NCBI GenBank assembly: GCA_963824985.1
Contig: CAWGRQ010000045.1
Coordinates: forward strand, 1-16,405
Direction: 5' to 3'
From: JAFNAG01 sp963824985
GTDB lineage: Bacteria > Acidobacteriota > UBA6911
DNA length: 16,405 nucleotides
The notes beneath the pieces were generated by a model. The model saw nothing but the letters and a program-made list of their open reading frames with translations. It ran no database searches and was not told the origin of the DNA. This document shows positions 6,880 to 13,788 of the stretch, piece after piece. The position numbers and the translations under genes were made by a program. The stretch's first letter is position 1. Every line of letters begins with the position of its first letter.

Positions 6880-7452
6880 TCATGCCCGGCCGACAAAATC
6901 ACCTGTCTGCGTACTGATGCGCACGACCTCCCCCTCCTTAATGAAGAGCGGCACGCGCACCTGCAGGCCGGTTTCGAGCGTGGCGGGTTTGGTTGTGCCG
7001 CCGGATCCGGAGTCGCCGCGTGCTCCCGGTTCGGTCGACGCCACGGCCAATTCGACAAATGGAGGCAACTGAACCGCGATCGGTTCGCCGTTGTATTTGC
7101 GCACCTGCAGGGTGATGCCGTCCTTGAGGTAAAAGCGCTCATCGCGGAGTTGCTCAGCCGTCAAGCTGAACTGCTCGTAGCTGGCCTCGTCCATGAAATG
7201 ATAGGCTTCGCCGTCAAAGTAGAGGTAGGAGGCCGGAGTCAGGACGACATCCGGCTCGTCAAACTTCTCGCTCGTCTTGAAGCTTTTTTCGAGCACGGCA
7301 TCCGTGACCAGGTGCCGGAGCTTCGTCCGCACCATGGTCGAGGCTCCGCGAGCGCTCGGCGAGGCGAAAAAAACTTCCATGACGGTGTAGGGCTGACCGT
7401 CCACTGATATGAGCATTTTGCGTTTTAGTTCGTTGGCTCCGATGAGCGCCAT
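6880..7452 (-). CDS. efp: elongation factor P family protein with an EfpL/YeiP-like arginine loop
   Basis: 190 residues, the family length of about 185-190, with all three domains: an N-terminal KOW-like domain (about 1-65), a central OB fold (about 70-130, PDVVLTPASYLYFDGEAYHFMD) and a C-terminal OB fold (KPATLETGLQVRVPLFIKEGE) ending FVGRA. EF-P binds between the ribosomal P and E sites and restores peptide bond formation at proline runs. The loop that reaches the peptidyl-transferase centre reads SPSARGAST, with R35 where lysine-type EF-P has PGKG. This loop matches EfpL (YeiP) rather than the EarP-rhamnosylated SGRNxA type. ATG at 7452 has GAAGGGA 7 nt upstream. No lysine- or arginine-modifying enzyme (EpmA/B, EarP, YmfI) is in the window. 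Divergent from the radical SAM gene. Confidence 0.93.
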   Translation of the reverse strand: MALIGANELKRKMLISVDGQPYTVMEVFFASPSARGASTMVRTKLRHLVTDAVLEKSFKTSEKFDEPDVVLTPASYLYFDGEAYHFMDEASYEQFSLTAEQLRDERFYLKDGITLQVRKYNGEPIAVQLPPFVELAVASTEPGARGDSGSGGTTKPATLETGLQVRVPLFIKEGEVVRISTQTGDFVGRA

Positions 7453-7500
7453 CCATCGTTCCCTTCAAATTCGAATACGGCGATTTCAGGTTCCGCACCT

Positions 7501-7525
7501 CCCCGGACGACGACCCGTTCCGGGG
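7501..7525 (-). promoter_or_regulatory. stem-loop in the efp leader
   Basis: CCCCGGA (7501-7507) pairs perfectly with TCCGGGG (7519-7525) around an 11-nt loop. It lies about 50 nt before the efp start, inside the leader that a promoter at 7596-7601 would produce. No T-run follows, so it is not a standard attenuator. Its role is unknown. Confidence 0.3.
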
Positions 7526-7595
7526 CCCGGATCCGGCATGCAGGCCATCGGCGTGCCGCGGAATCCGCAAGCCCTCCCAACCATGAGAACCCAGA

Positions 7596-7601
7596 ATTAT
7601 A
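7596..7601 (-). promoter_or_regulatory. consensus -10 box upstream of efp
   Basis: A perfect TATAAT on the minus strand, about 145 nt before the efp start codon. There is no recognisable TTGACA at 16-18 bp. If used, it gives an unusually long leader of roughly 135 nt. Confidence 0.4.
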
Positions 7602-7672
7602 CAGGGTTGTGAGGGCCGGCAGGCGTGAAAAACGCGGGCCACTGCATGTGCGGGGATCTTGCCGGCCAAACT

Positions 7673-7702
7673 ATGACAAAAGTTTTACCTGAGCCATATT
7701 AG
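7673..7702 (+). promoter_or_regulatory. possible promoter of the radical SAM gene
   Basis: ATGACA (7673-7678, five of six to TTGACA) and TATTAG (7697-7702, four of six to TATAAT) are separated by 18 bp. The predicted transcript would start near 7709 and leave a leader of about 45 nt before the ribosome site at 7744-7748. Confidence 0.35.
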
Positions 7703-7754
7703 GCTGCCTTCATAATGTATGGCTGGATTTCTATCGCGGCGGAAAGGACAATTC

Positions 7755-9449
7755 ATGACTCTGGAACGACACCCCAAAGGAACGCGTGCACGCATTCTGC
7801 TGACTTCGGTGTTTGGACCGTTTGCCCAGGACGATGAATACGGCAGCCGAACCATCAATCCGGTGGAGCTCTATCACAACCAGGTCACGCGCGTTCAGGG
7901 ACCCTTCTCCCTGCGGATGTTCCATCGCTCCTGGGGCCTGATGATGATTCAGACGAACCTTTCGGCCCCGTCCACGCTGCTGGACTTCCCGTCTCTGGAC
8001 GAGTTTGCCCGGGAAATCCGCGATCATGAATATGACATTATCGGGATCAGTTCCATTATTCCGAATGTGGGCAAAGTCAGGAAGATGTGTGCCCTGATTC
8101 GCGAGCACCAGCCCCGCTGCACGATTGTGGTCGGCGGGCATGTCGCCAACCTGCCCAATGTGAGCGAGCGCTTTGATGCCGATCACATCGTCCGGGGCGA
8201 GGGGATATCCTGGTTCCGTCGCTATCTGGGGCAGGATGAATCGGATCCGATCGAACATCCGGAGATTTTTTCCGGGTTCGGGGGACGCACGATGGGGGTA
8301 AAGCTATCGCATGCGCCGAAGCACACGGCGGCGACGCTGATCCCGTCGGTCGGCTGCCCGATGGGTTGCAACTTCTGCGCCACCTCCGCGATGTTCGGCG
8401 GCAAAGGCAATTTCGTGAATTTCTTCGAGACCGGCCAGGAGCTTTTCCGCATCATGTCGCGCATGGAAGAGCGCATGGGGGTCCGATCCTTCTTCGTGAT
8501 GGACGAGAATTTTCTTCTCCACCGCAAACGGGCGCTGGAATTGCTGGACCTGATGAAGAGGCACAACAAATCCTGGTCGCTTTATGTTTTCTCATCGGGA
8601 CGGGCAATCCAGTCCTACTCGATGGAGGAACTGGTTGGATTGGGGATTTCGTGGGTCTGGATGGGTCTGGAAGGGGAAGACAGCGCCTATCCCAAACTCC
8701 GGAACCTAAATACGCGCGAGCTCGTGCAGACCCTTCATGCGCACGGTATCCGGGTGTTGGGATCCAGCATCATCGGGCTCGACGCGCACACACCGGAAAA
8801 CATAGATGGCGTGATCGACTATGCGGTGGCGCATGAAACCGATTTTCACCAGTTCATGCTGTACACGCCGGTGCCGGGGACTCCCCTTTATGCCGAACAC
8901 GAGAGCAAGGGCACGCTTATTCCCGGCATTGACGACGCCGACACCCATGGCCAGTTGGCATTCAACTTTCGCCATCCCCACATTTCCCGCGAGGATTCGG
9001 GGAAATTCCTCCTGCGCGCGTTCGAGCGGGATTATGCCGTAAACGGTCCCAGCGTGATGCGCATCGCCGCGACTCTGCTCCAGGGGTGGAAGCGGCTTAA
9101 AGATCACCCGGAAAAGAGAGTGCGGGAGAGGATCCGCCGCGAATGCGAGGTCCTCCCGCTCGCCTACGCGGGCGCCTTGTGGGCCATGGAGCATTATTTT
9201 CGTAACGCAAATCGCCCCCTGACCGCTAAAATACGACAGTTGCGGTCCGAACTGGGCAGGGAATTCGGCGCCAAAACCAGGCTGGCGGGTCCGTTGGCCG
9301 GCATGGTTCTCTACCGGTTCATCCTGCGAGAGGAAAGACGCCTGCGAAACGGATGGACGTATCAACCGCCCATGTTTGTTGAAAAGCGAAACTGGGAGAA
9401 TCCGGTTCAGACTGAGGAAGCCGGCGGCCTGGAACCGGTTCCCTGTTAG
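7755..9449 (+). CDS. B12-binding-domain radical SAM protein
   Basis: 564 residues. Residues about 10-155 look like a cobalamin-binding Rossmann domain (YDIIGISSIIPNVGKVRKM, IVVGGHVANLP, DHIVRGEG) without the DxHxxG base-on motif, as is usual in this superfamily. The radical SAM core follows, with the cluster motif C201-P-M-G-C205-N-F-C208 (CxxxCxxC) and further strands (FFVMDENFLL, WVWMGLEGE, VLGSSIIGLD, QFMLYTPVPGTPLY). A helical C-terminal part of about 150 residues has no recognised domain. ATG at 7755 is chosen because AAGGA (7744-7748) lies 6 nt upstream; an ATG at 7719 lacks a ribosome site. Relatives include methyltransferases and ring-forming or C-C bond-forming enzymes; the reaction here cannot be assigned. 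It reads away from efp and precedes the M24 peptidase gene by 232 bp. Confidence 0.9.
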   Translation: MTLERHPKGTRARILLTSVFGPFAQDDEYGSRTINPVELYHNQVTRVQGPFSLRMFHRSWGLMMIQTNLSAPSTLLDFPSLDEFAREIRDHEYDIIGISSIIPNVGKVRKMCALIREHQPRCTIVVGGHVANLPNVSERFDADHIVRGEGISWFRRYLGQDESDPIEHPEIFSGFGGRTMGVKLSHAPKHTAATLIPSVGCPMGCNFCATSAMFGGKGNFVNFFETGQELFRIMSRMEERMGVRSFFVMDENFLLHRKRALELLDLMKRHNKSWSLYVFSSGRAIQSYSMEELVGLGISWVWMGLEGEDSAYPKLRNLNTRELVQTLHAHGIRVLGSSIIGLDAHTPENIDGVIDYAVAHETDFHQFMLYTPVPGTPLYAEHESKGTLIPGIDDADTHGQLAFNFRHPHISREDSGKFLLRAFERDYAVNGPSVMRIAATLLQGWKRLKDHPEKRVRERIRRECEVLPLAYAGALWAMEHYFRNANRPLTAKIRQLRSELGREFGAKTRLAGPLAGMVLYRFILREERRLRNGWTYQPPMFVEKRNWENPVQTEEAGGLEPVPC

Positions 9450-9451
9450 GC

Positions 9452-9469
9452 TGCTTCATTCATGAAGCA
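9452..9469 (+). terminator. short perfect hairpin after the radical SAM gene
   Basis: TGCTTCAT (9452-9459) and ATGAAGCA (9462-9469) form a perfect inverted repeat starting 3 nt after the TAG stop. No T-run follows, so it would be a weak intrinsic terminator or an mRNA 3'-end stabiliser. The remaining ~210 bp to the next gene shows no credible coding frame. Confidence 0.35.
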
Positions 9470-9681
9470 AAGATCGCAGGACATCTGAGGGCACTGATTA
9501 GCGCGGACGGACATGGATCGGCTCCGTGTCCCAAAGAGCTTTCTGTCATGAGCGAATTCCGGCACCCTGCACCCCTGTTCATTCGTTTGCGAAAGACGTT
9601 CACGTTCACGGACAATGAGGGCTTGAGGGGGTTTCGGCCGGCCACCATTTCAACCAGACCCGTGATTGGAAAGGATAGCGT

Positions 9682-11067
9682 ATGTTCCCGAGCGAGATTT
9701 ACACACGCCGAAGAGATGTGCTGAAGAAATACGTCGGAGGGGGTCTCCTGCTGTTCCTCGGCAATGAAGAAAGCCCTATGAATTATCCTGCCAACCAATA
9801 TACTTTCCGCCAGGACAGCTCCTTTTTATATTACTGGGGCCTGGCAGATCCTGGGCTGGCCGCAGTGCTGGACATTGAGAGCGGAACCGAAACTCTGTTC
9901 GGAGATGACCCGACCGTTGCGGATATCGTCTGGACCGGACCGCAGCCGCTGTTGCGCGACAAGGCTGCGGCGGTCGGAGTCCGGCACGCGCAGCCGCATG
10001 CGAGCCTGGCGGAACCAATCCTGGCGGCCATGCGGCAGGGCCGGAGGGTTCACTATCTGCCTCCCTACCGTGCCGACAACGTACTCAAGATCGAACGCCT
10101 GCTGGGCATCCACCCCTCGCGGGTCAGGGAGTATGCCTCGGTGGCTTTCACCAAAGGAGTGGTGGTGCAGCGCTCCATCAAGGCTCCGGAAGAGATCGCC
10201 GAAATCGAGGCGGCGATCGACATCACCTATGAGATGCAGACTTACGCCATGAAGGCGACGCGCGCCGGCATGATCGAACGCGAGATCGCGGGGGCCATGC
10301 ACGGCATTGCCCTGCAGCAGGGCGGCCAGCTGGCGTTCCCGATCATCTTCTCCATTCACGGGGAGACGCTCCACAATCACCATCACGGCAACGTGATGCA
10401 GGACGGGAATATCGTGGTCAATGACTGCGGCGCCGAGTCGGGACGTCATTATGCGGGCGATCTGACCCGCACCTTCCCGGTCAGCGGCCGGTTCACGGAT
10501 CGTCAGAAGGAAGTGTACCGCATTGTCCTGGATGCGCAGCAACAGGCCCTGGAGGCCATCAAGCCCGGGGTCCCGCACCGCGAGATCCACCTGTCGGCTT
10601 GCCGGGCCCTGGCCTCGGGCCTCCAGCAGCTCGGCCTCATGAGGGGAGATGTTCGTGAGGCGGTCGACCAGGGGGCGCATGCCATGTTCTTTCAGTGCGG
10701 GCTGGGCCACATGATGGGACTCGACGTGCATGACATGGAAGATCTGGGAGAACAGTATGTCGGCTATGAGGAAACCCAACGAAGCCCGCAGTTCGGACTG
10801 TGCTACCTCCGTCTGGCCAAGCCGCTGCGCCCGGGCTTTGTGATTACGTGCGAGCCGGGCGTCTATTTCATCCCGGAACTCATTGATCAGTGGAAAGCCG
10901 AGCGCAAGCACGAGGCGTTCATAAACTATGAGGTTCTGGAGCGCTATCGCGATTTCGGCGGCATCCGCGTGGAGGATGATGTCCTTGTAACTGAATCCGG
11001 CTACCGTCTGCTCGGCAAAGCAGTCCCCAAGACGATCGCGGAGGTCGAAGCCACCTGCGGGCGATAA
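9682..11067 (+). CDS. pepP: aminopeptidase P family protein (peptidase M24, Xaa-Pro aminopeptidase)
   Basis: 461 residues, typical for aminopeptidase P. Residues about 1-150 form the creatinase/AMP-N domain (NYPANQYTFRQDSSFLYYWGL is characteristic). The pita-bread catalytic domain follows with all five metal ligands of the M24 family: D248 and D260 (VVNDCGAESGRHYAGDLTRT), H343 (GLGHMMGLDVHD), E391 (CEPGVYF) and E431 (IRVEDDVLV). The family binds two Mn or Zn ions and releases the residue before a proline. ATG at 9682 has GGAAAGGA ending 7 nt upstream. No signal peptide is seen, so it should be cytoplasmic. It lies near an EF-P family gene, a pairing seen in other bacteria, although here a radical SAM gene stands between them. 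Confidence 0.93.
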   Translation: MFPSEIYTRRRDVLKKYVGGGLLLFLGNEESPMNYPANQYTFRQDSSFLYYWGLADPGLAAVLDIESGTETLFGDDPTVADIVWTGPQPLLRDKAAAVGVRHAQPHASLAEPILAAMRQGRRVHYLPPYRADNVLKIERLLGIHPSRVREYASVAFTKGVVVQRSIKAPEEIAEIEAAIDITYEMQTYAMKATRAGMIEREIAGAMHGIALQQGGQLAFPIIFSIHGETLHNHHHGNVMQDGNIVVNDCGAESGRHYAGDLTRTFPVSGRFTDRQKEVYRIVLDAQQQALEAIKPGVPHREIHLSACRALASGLQQLGLMRGDVREAVDQGAHAMFFQCGLGHMMGLDVHDMEDLGEQYVGYEETQRSPQFGLCYLRLAKPLRPGFVITCEPGVYFIPELIDQWKAERKHEAFINYEVLERYRDFGGIRVEDDVLVTESGYRLLGKAVPKTIAEVEATCGR

Positions 11068-11108
11068 TGCGTCTGGCTCCGGGTTGTTCCGGTCGATAGC
11101 CCGCGAAG

Positions 11109-11122
11109 ATCTATATATAGAT
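11109..11122. promoter_or_regulatory. 14-bp palindrome upstream of the two-component operon
   Basis: ATCTATATATAGAT is a perfect 14-bp palindrome in an otherwise GC-rich gap. It lies about 18 bp upstream of the sigma-54 promoter match. It could be a binding site for a dimeric regulator or an AT-rich melting or bending site. Enhancers for sigma-54 activators are usually farther upstream, so assignment to the NtrC-like protein here is speculative. Confidence 0.3.
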
Positions 11123-11139
11123 GGTCTCGATTGGGCTCA

Positions 11140-11155
11140 TGGTACAGTGACTGCT
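11140..11155 (+). promoter_or_regulatory. candidate sigma-54 (RpoN) promoter of the two-component operon
   Basis: The sequence TGGTACAGTGACTGCT differs from the sigma-54 consensus TGGCAC-N5-TTGCW at two positions. It keeps the essential GG (11141-11142) and GC (11153-11154) with exactly 10 bp between them. The predicted start is near 11166, giving a leader of about 125 nt to the kinase gene, whose partner is a sigma-54 activator. This is consistent with autoregulation. Confidence 0.5.
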
Positions 11156-11290
11156 GGACGCGGAATTATTCCCAATCAGGCTATATTGGGGGGGCCTTCG
11201 CGGCACCCCGCGATCGGGGCTCTGTTGACCGCATTCATCTGCGCGCCCACGCGAGAGCCCTCATTGCCGGGATGACCGGGGAGAGCCTCC

Positions 11291-12385
11291 ATGCCTTTAC
11301 AGCTTGCCCGCAACAGCCGAATCCAAATCGCCCTGGTTGGGGCGGGGATTCTGGGAATCAGTTTCGCCCATTATTACACCCCGGCTCCGCTGATCCTCTG
11401 GCATAACATCTTCCAGCGACTTTACTACCTGCCGATCGTGTATGCCGCGGTCATCTTCGGCTGGGTTGGCGGCCTGCTGGCGGCCTTGGTTGCCGGGGTT
11501 TGCTACATTCCTCATATCATCACAGCCTGGAAGGATTTTCCCGGCTACGTTATAAATCAGTATGCCGAAATTGTGGTGTTTTCACTGGTCGGCGTGGTCA
11601 CCGGCCTGCTTGCGGATGAGCAGCGCCGGAAGCAGACGGAATTGGCCCGGGCGGCCGAACAACTGGCTCAGGTGAACCGGGAATTGCGGAACAGTTTCGA
11701 GCGGCTGAAACGCGCCGACCGGTTGGCTGCGATCGGGAACCTCGCGGCGGGACTCGCGCACGAGATTCGCAATCCGCTGGCCAGCATTGAAGGGGCCGCA
11801 GGGATCCTGGAACAGGGACGGGTGACGGAAGAACAGCGGCTGGAATTTCTGGGCATTATCAGGAAGGAGTGCCGGCGGTTGAACCGGCTCCTGAGCAATC
11901 TTCTCGACTTTGCCCGGCCTCCCGCGCCGCAACGTCAGACCCTGGCCGTGGGACCGTTGCTGGAATCGGTCATCAACCTGGTGGCGCACGCAGCCAGCAA
12001 CCAGGAGATTCGATTGCATCAGGCGGTTTCTCAGCCGGAACTGGAGGTGGATGGTGACGGGGAACAGTTGAAGCAGGTGATCCTGAACCTACTTCTGAAT
12101 GCGATTCAGGCCATGCCGGACGGCGGGGATATCCGGCTGACAGCGCGCCCTGAGAATTCCGATCTGCTGATCGAAGTGGTGGATGAAGGGTGCGGTATGG
12201 ATCCGGACAATGTGGACAAGATGTTTAATCCCTTTTTCACGACCAAGGACGAGGGGACGGGCCTGGGCCTGGCCGTGGCTCATCAGATTGTTATTCAACA
12301 CGGCGGCACTCTTCGCGCGTGCAATAATCCAGATCGCGGGATGACGGTTTCCATTCTTCTTCCCCGGGCGCAGGCGGACGCATGA
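11291..12385 (+). CDS. membrane sensor histidine kinase, NtrB/ZraS-like
   Basis: 364 residues. The N-terminal about 108 residues are three or four membrane helices (about 11-30, 45-75, 92-108) with only short loops, so there is no periplasmic sensor domain; the signal is probably sensed in or at the membrane. A coiled-coil linker (about 110-145) leads to the HisKA dimerisation helix with the phosphorylated H157 in GLAHEIRNPLA. The HATPase_c domain follows: N box QVILNLLLNAIQAM, G1 VVDEGCGMD, F box NPFFTTKDEG and G2 GTGLGLAVAHQI. No PAS domain is present. ATG at 11291 has GGGGAGAG upstream. Its stop overlaps the start of the regulator gene by 4 nt (ATGA), so the two are co-translated. It most likely phosphorylates that regulator; the stimulus is unknown. 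Confidence 0.92.
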   Translation: MPLQLARNSRIQIALVGAGILGISFAHYYTPAPLILWHNIFQRLYYLPIVYAAVIFGWVGGLLAALVAGVCYIPHIITAWKDFPGYVINQYAEIVVFSLVGVVTGLLADEQRRKQTELARAAEQLAQVNRELRNSFERLKRADRLAAIGNLAAGLAHEIRNPLASIEGAAGILEQGRVTEEQRLEFLGIIRKECRRLNRLLSNLLDFARPPAPQRQTLAVGPLLESVINLVAHAASNQEIRLHQAVSQPELEVDGDGEQLKQVILNLLLNAIQAMPDGGDIRLTARPENSDLLIEVVDEGCGMDPDNVDKMFNPFFTTKDEGTGLGLAVAHQIVIQHGGTLRACNNPDRGMTVSILLPRAQADA

Positions 12386-13779
12386 AAAAACAGGGGCGCA
12401 TTGTAGTTGTCGATGATGATGGAAGCCTGCGCAGGGTGACCCAGTTCCAGCTCGAGCAGGCGGGTTATGAAGTCAGGACCGCGGCGAACGGGGCGGAGGC
12501 GCTGGAGATCCTGCAGCAATCGCCGCAGGATCTGGTGATCACCGACCTCAAGATGCCCGGCCTTTCCGGCCTTGAATTGCTCAGGCAGATCCGGATCGAT
12601 CACCCCGGGGTCAGCGTCATCATCGTCACCGCGTTCGGGACCGTGGGAACGGCTGTCGATGCCATGAAAGGAGGCGCCTTCGATTACATCCTCAAGCCTG
12701 TGAATTCCGTGGAACTCGGACTGATCGTCGAACGGGCGCTGGCACATCAACAGCTGCTGGAGGAGGTTCGCACCCTGCGATCAAGTCTGGACCAGAAGTA
12801 CGGATTCGAGAACATCATCGGTAGGTCGGGATCCCTGCTCCATGTGCTGGACCTGGCTGCCCGCGCGGCGCAAACGGACACCACCGTGCTGATCCACGGG
12901 GAGACCGGAACCGGAAAGGAATTGGTGGCCAAGGCGATTCACTTTAACAGCCCGCGCAAAGACCGGCCATTTGTCACCATCAATTGTTCCGCCATCCCAA
13001 ACGATTTGTTGGAATCGGAATTGTTCGGCCATTTCAAAGGAGCCTTTACCGGCGCCACGGGCCACAAGAAGGGCAAGGTAGAAATGGCGGACGGCGGCAC
13101 GCTGTTCCTGGATGAAATCGGCGACCTGCCGTCCCCGCTCCAGGTGAAGCTCCTGCGCCTGCTGCAACAGGGGGAAATCGAGAAGATCGGAGCGCCCGCG
13201 GCCCTTCAGGTCGATGTCCGTATTGTGGCGGCAACCCACCGAAACCTTCTGCAAATGACGGCCGGGGGGACCTTCAGGGAGGACCTCTACTATCGCCTGG
13301 CGGTGATTCCCCTGGAAATTCCCCCTCTGCGGGAGCGATCGGATGACATTCCCGAACTGGTGCAACACTTCTTCCTGGAGAGCAGCCGGAAGCATGGCCG
13401 CAACCGGCTCGTGCTTCCTCCGGCACTGATACCGCACTTCTGCAATTACCGCTGGCCCGGGAATATCCGCGAACTGGAGAACGTGGTCGAACGCCTGGTC
13501 GTCCTGGCCCGGGGGGATGAAATCAGGCTGGAGGATCTGCCCGGCCAGCTGCGGCGCGTCCGACCGCCGGTCGAAGCCGGCCAGATTGAATTGTCTCCGG
13601 CCGGCGTCAGCATCGACGCGATCGAAAAGGAGCTGATCCTGTGGGCATTGCGACGGTCGAACTGGAATCAGACGCGTGCCGCCGCACTGCTCGATTTGAG
13701 CCGGAAGGCGTTCATTTACCGGATGGAAAAACATGGCATCTCCCGGGAACCTCCGCCGGCAGAAGACCAGGAATCATAG
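12382..13779 (+). CDS. sigma-54-dependent response regulator, NtrC family
   Basis: 465 residues with the standard three-part NtrC layout. The receiver domain (about 5-120) has the acidic pocket D11-D13, phospho-acceptor D55 (LVITDLKMPG), T83 and K105. The AAA+ sigma-54 activation domain (about 143-380) has Walker A GETGTGKE (173-180), an intact GAFTGA loop (220-225) that contacts sigma-54, Walker B LFLDE (241-245) and the arginine-finger region. The Fis-type helix-turn-helix (about 415-457, NQTRAAALLDLSRKAFIYRM) ends the protein. It should activate sigma-54 promoters when phosphorylated by the overlapping kinase. The candidate sigma-54 site before the kinase gene suggests autoregulation. The gene ends 9 bp from the convergent AcvB-like gene. 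Confidence 0.95.
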   Translation: MKKQGRIVVVDDDGSLRRVTQFQLEQAGYEVRTAANGAEALEILQQSPQDLVITDLKMPGLSGLELLRQIRIDHPGVSVIIVTAFGTVGTAVDAMKGGAFDYILKPVNSVELGLIVERALAHQQLLEEVRTLRSSLDQKYGFENIIGRSGSLLHVLDLAARAAQTDTTVLIHGETGTGKELVAKAIHFNSPRKDRPFVTINCSAIPNDLLESELFGHFKGAFTGATGHKKGKVEMADGGTLFLDEIGDLPSPLQVKLLRLLQQGEIEKIGAPAALQVDVRIVAATHRNLLQMTAGGTFREDLYYRLAVIPLEIPPLRERSDDIPELVQHFFLESSRKHGRNRLVLPPALIPHFCNYRWPGNIRELENVVERLVVLARGDEIRLEDLPGQLRRVRPPVEAGQIELSPAGVSIDAIEKELILWALRRSNWNQTRAAALLDLSRKAFIYRMEKHGISREPPPAEDQES

Positions 13780-13788
13780 GGAAGGAAA

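Noticed and set aside
9460..9798. 112-codon minus-strand frame in the gap before the aminopeptidase P gene
   Set aside because: It overlaps the start of the M24 gene and its ribosome site. No motif or ribosome site of its own was found.
9826..10911. 361-codon open frame on the minus strand
   Set aside because: It is antisense to the aminopeptidase P gene, whose five metal ligands are all present in the other strand.
11084..11275. small open frame before the kinase gene
   Set aside because: It starts with TTG, has no ribosome site and covers the sigma-54 promoter match. There is no sign of a real peptide.
12781..13734. 317-codon open frame on the minus strand
   Set aside because: It is antisense to the AAA+ and HTH domains of the NtrC-like regulator.
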